Shown here in pieces: positions 63,945 to 64,000 of a stretch of DNA of 64,000 nt (the first letter of the stretch is position 1; every line of letters begins with the position of its first letter). Both the position numbers and the translations under genes were made by a program. Source of the DNA: Liquorilactobacillus capillatus DSM 19910 (lineage in GTDB: Bacteria; Bacillota; Bacilli; Lactobacillales; Lactobacillaceae); contig NZ_AZEF01000032.1 in the NCBI RefSeq assembly GCF_001434915.1, positions 124,435 to 188,434 on the forward strand, in the 5' to 3' direction. Under the pieces are notes generated by a model. The model made no database searches. It saw only the letters and a list, made by a program, of their open reading frames with translations, and was not told the DNA's origin.

Positions 63945-64000
63945 GGGCTCTTCGTCAACTGTTGTTGGTGAATCCACTTATAAAAGTTCTAATTACTTTG
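63945..64000. mobile_element. possible end of an ISL3-type insertion sequence
   Basis: The sequence from 63945 begins GGGCTCTTCGTCAACTG, which resembles the GGCTCTT-starting terminal inverted repeats of ISL3-family elements common in lactobacilli. The element would extend past the window edge, so neither its transposase nor its other end can be seen. The match is from memory of the family pattern only. Confidence 0.4.

Overview
The window looks like a chromosomal segment of a low-GC Gram-positive lactic acid bacterium of the family Lactobacillaceae. The support is a full-length phosphoketolase, a class III fructose-bisphosphatase, an oleate hydratase of the Lactiplantibacillus plantarum type, mannose-family PTS genes, Shine-Dalgarno sites close to AGGAGG, frequent TTG/GTG starts and many U-tailed hairpin terminators. 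Genus-level placement is a guess and I make none firmly. No rRNA, tRNA, CRISPR array or complete mobile element was seen.

Layout. 1-4.6 kb: KtrB-type K+ channel, AzlC/AzlD amino-acid exporter, 2.5 copies of a 120-bp tandem repeat, and cyclopropane fatty acid synthase. 4.6-9 kb: a LacI regulator divergent from a sugar permease and a GH13 oligo-1,6-glucosidase, with two identical palindromic operators. 9-15.1 kb: DedA, an anchored protein, a histidine phosphatase, a UbiB-like kinase, and a T-box-controlled amino-acid permease. 15.2-23.2 kb: phosphoketolase divergent from a transketolase-aroE-DAHP synthase-aroB operon. 23.2-34.5 kb: GntR regulator, galE, butanediol-type dehydrogenase, oleate hydratase, fbp, AI-2E-type permease, PatB and gpmA.

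34.5-51 kb is an AT-rich accessory region full of regulator-transporter pairs: LytTR-DUF3021-HXXEE, AEC-MarR, DUF2087-MFS, ABC-TetR, MerR-VOC, ClC, a glutamine-type ABC fusion and Lrp-isochorismatase. It is punctuated by two decayed copies of the 3' end of gpmA, which suggests repeated insertion at the gpmA tail. 51-64 kb: signal peptidase I, a mannose-family PTS, adenine deaminase, ASCH protein, a flavin reductase/ApbE cluster, the galK-galT-galR Leloir operon, and a probable insertion-sequence end at the right edge.

The most striking element is the roughly 350-nt leader before the transketolase-aro operon. A canonical promoter drives a 19-codon ORF with its own ribosome binding site, which encodes six consecutive aromatic residues (Phe-Tyr-Tyr-Tyr-Trp-Phe). 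Its aromatic codons can pair with a downstream strand, that strand can alternatively pair with the 5' arm of an intrinsic terminator, and the terminator ends in eight Ts. This is the layout of a ribosome-mediated attenuator sensing all three end products of the pathway. Transketolase would supply the erythrose-4-phosphate that DAHP synthase uses. A second perfect 20-bp hairpin lies between that terminator and the transketolase ribosome binding site.
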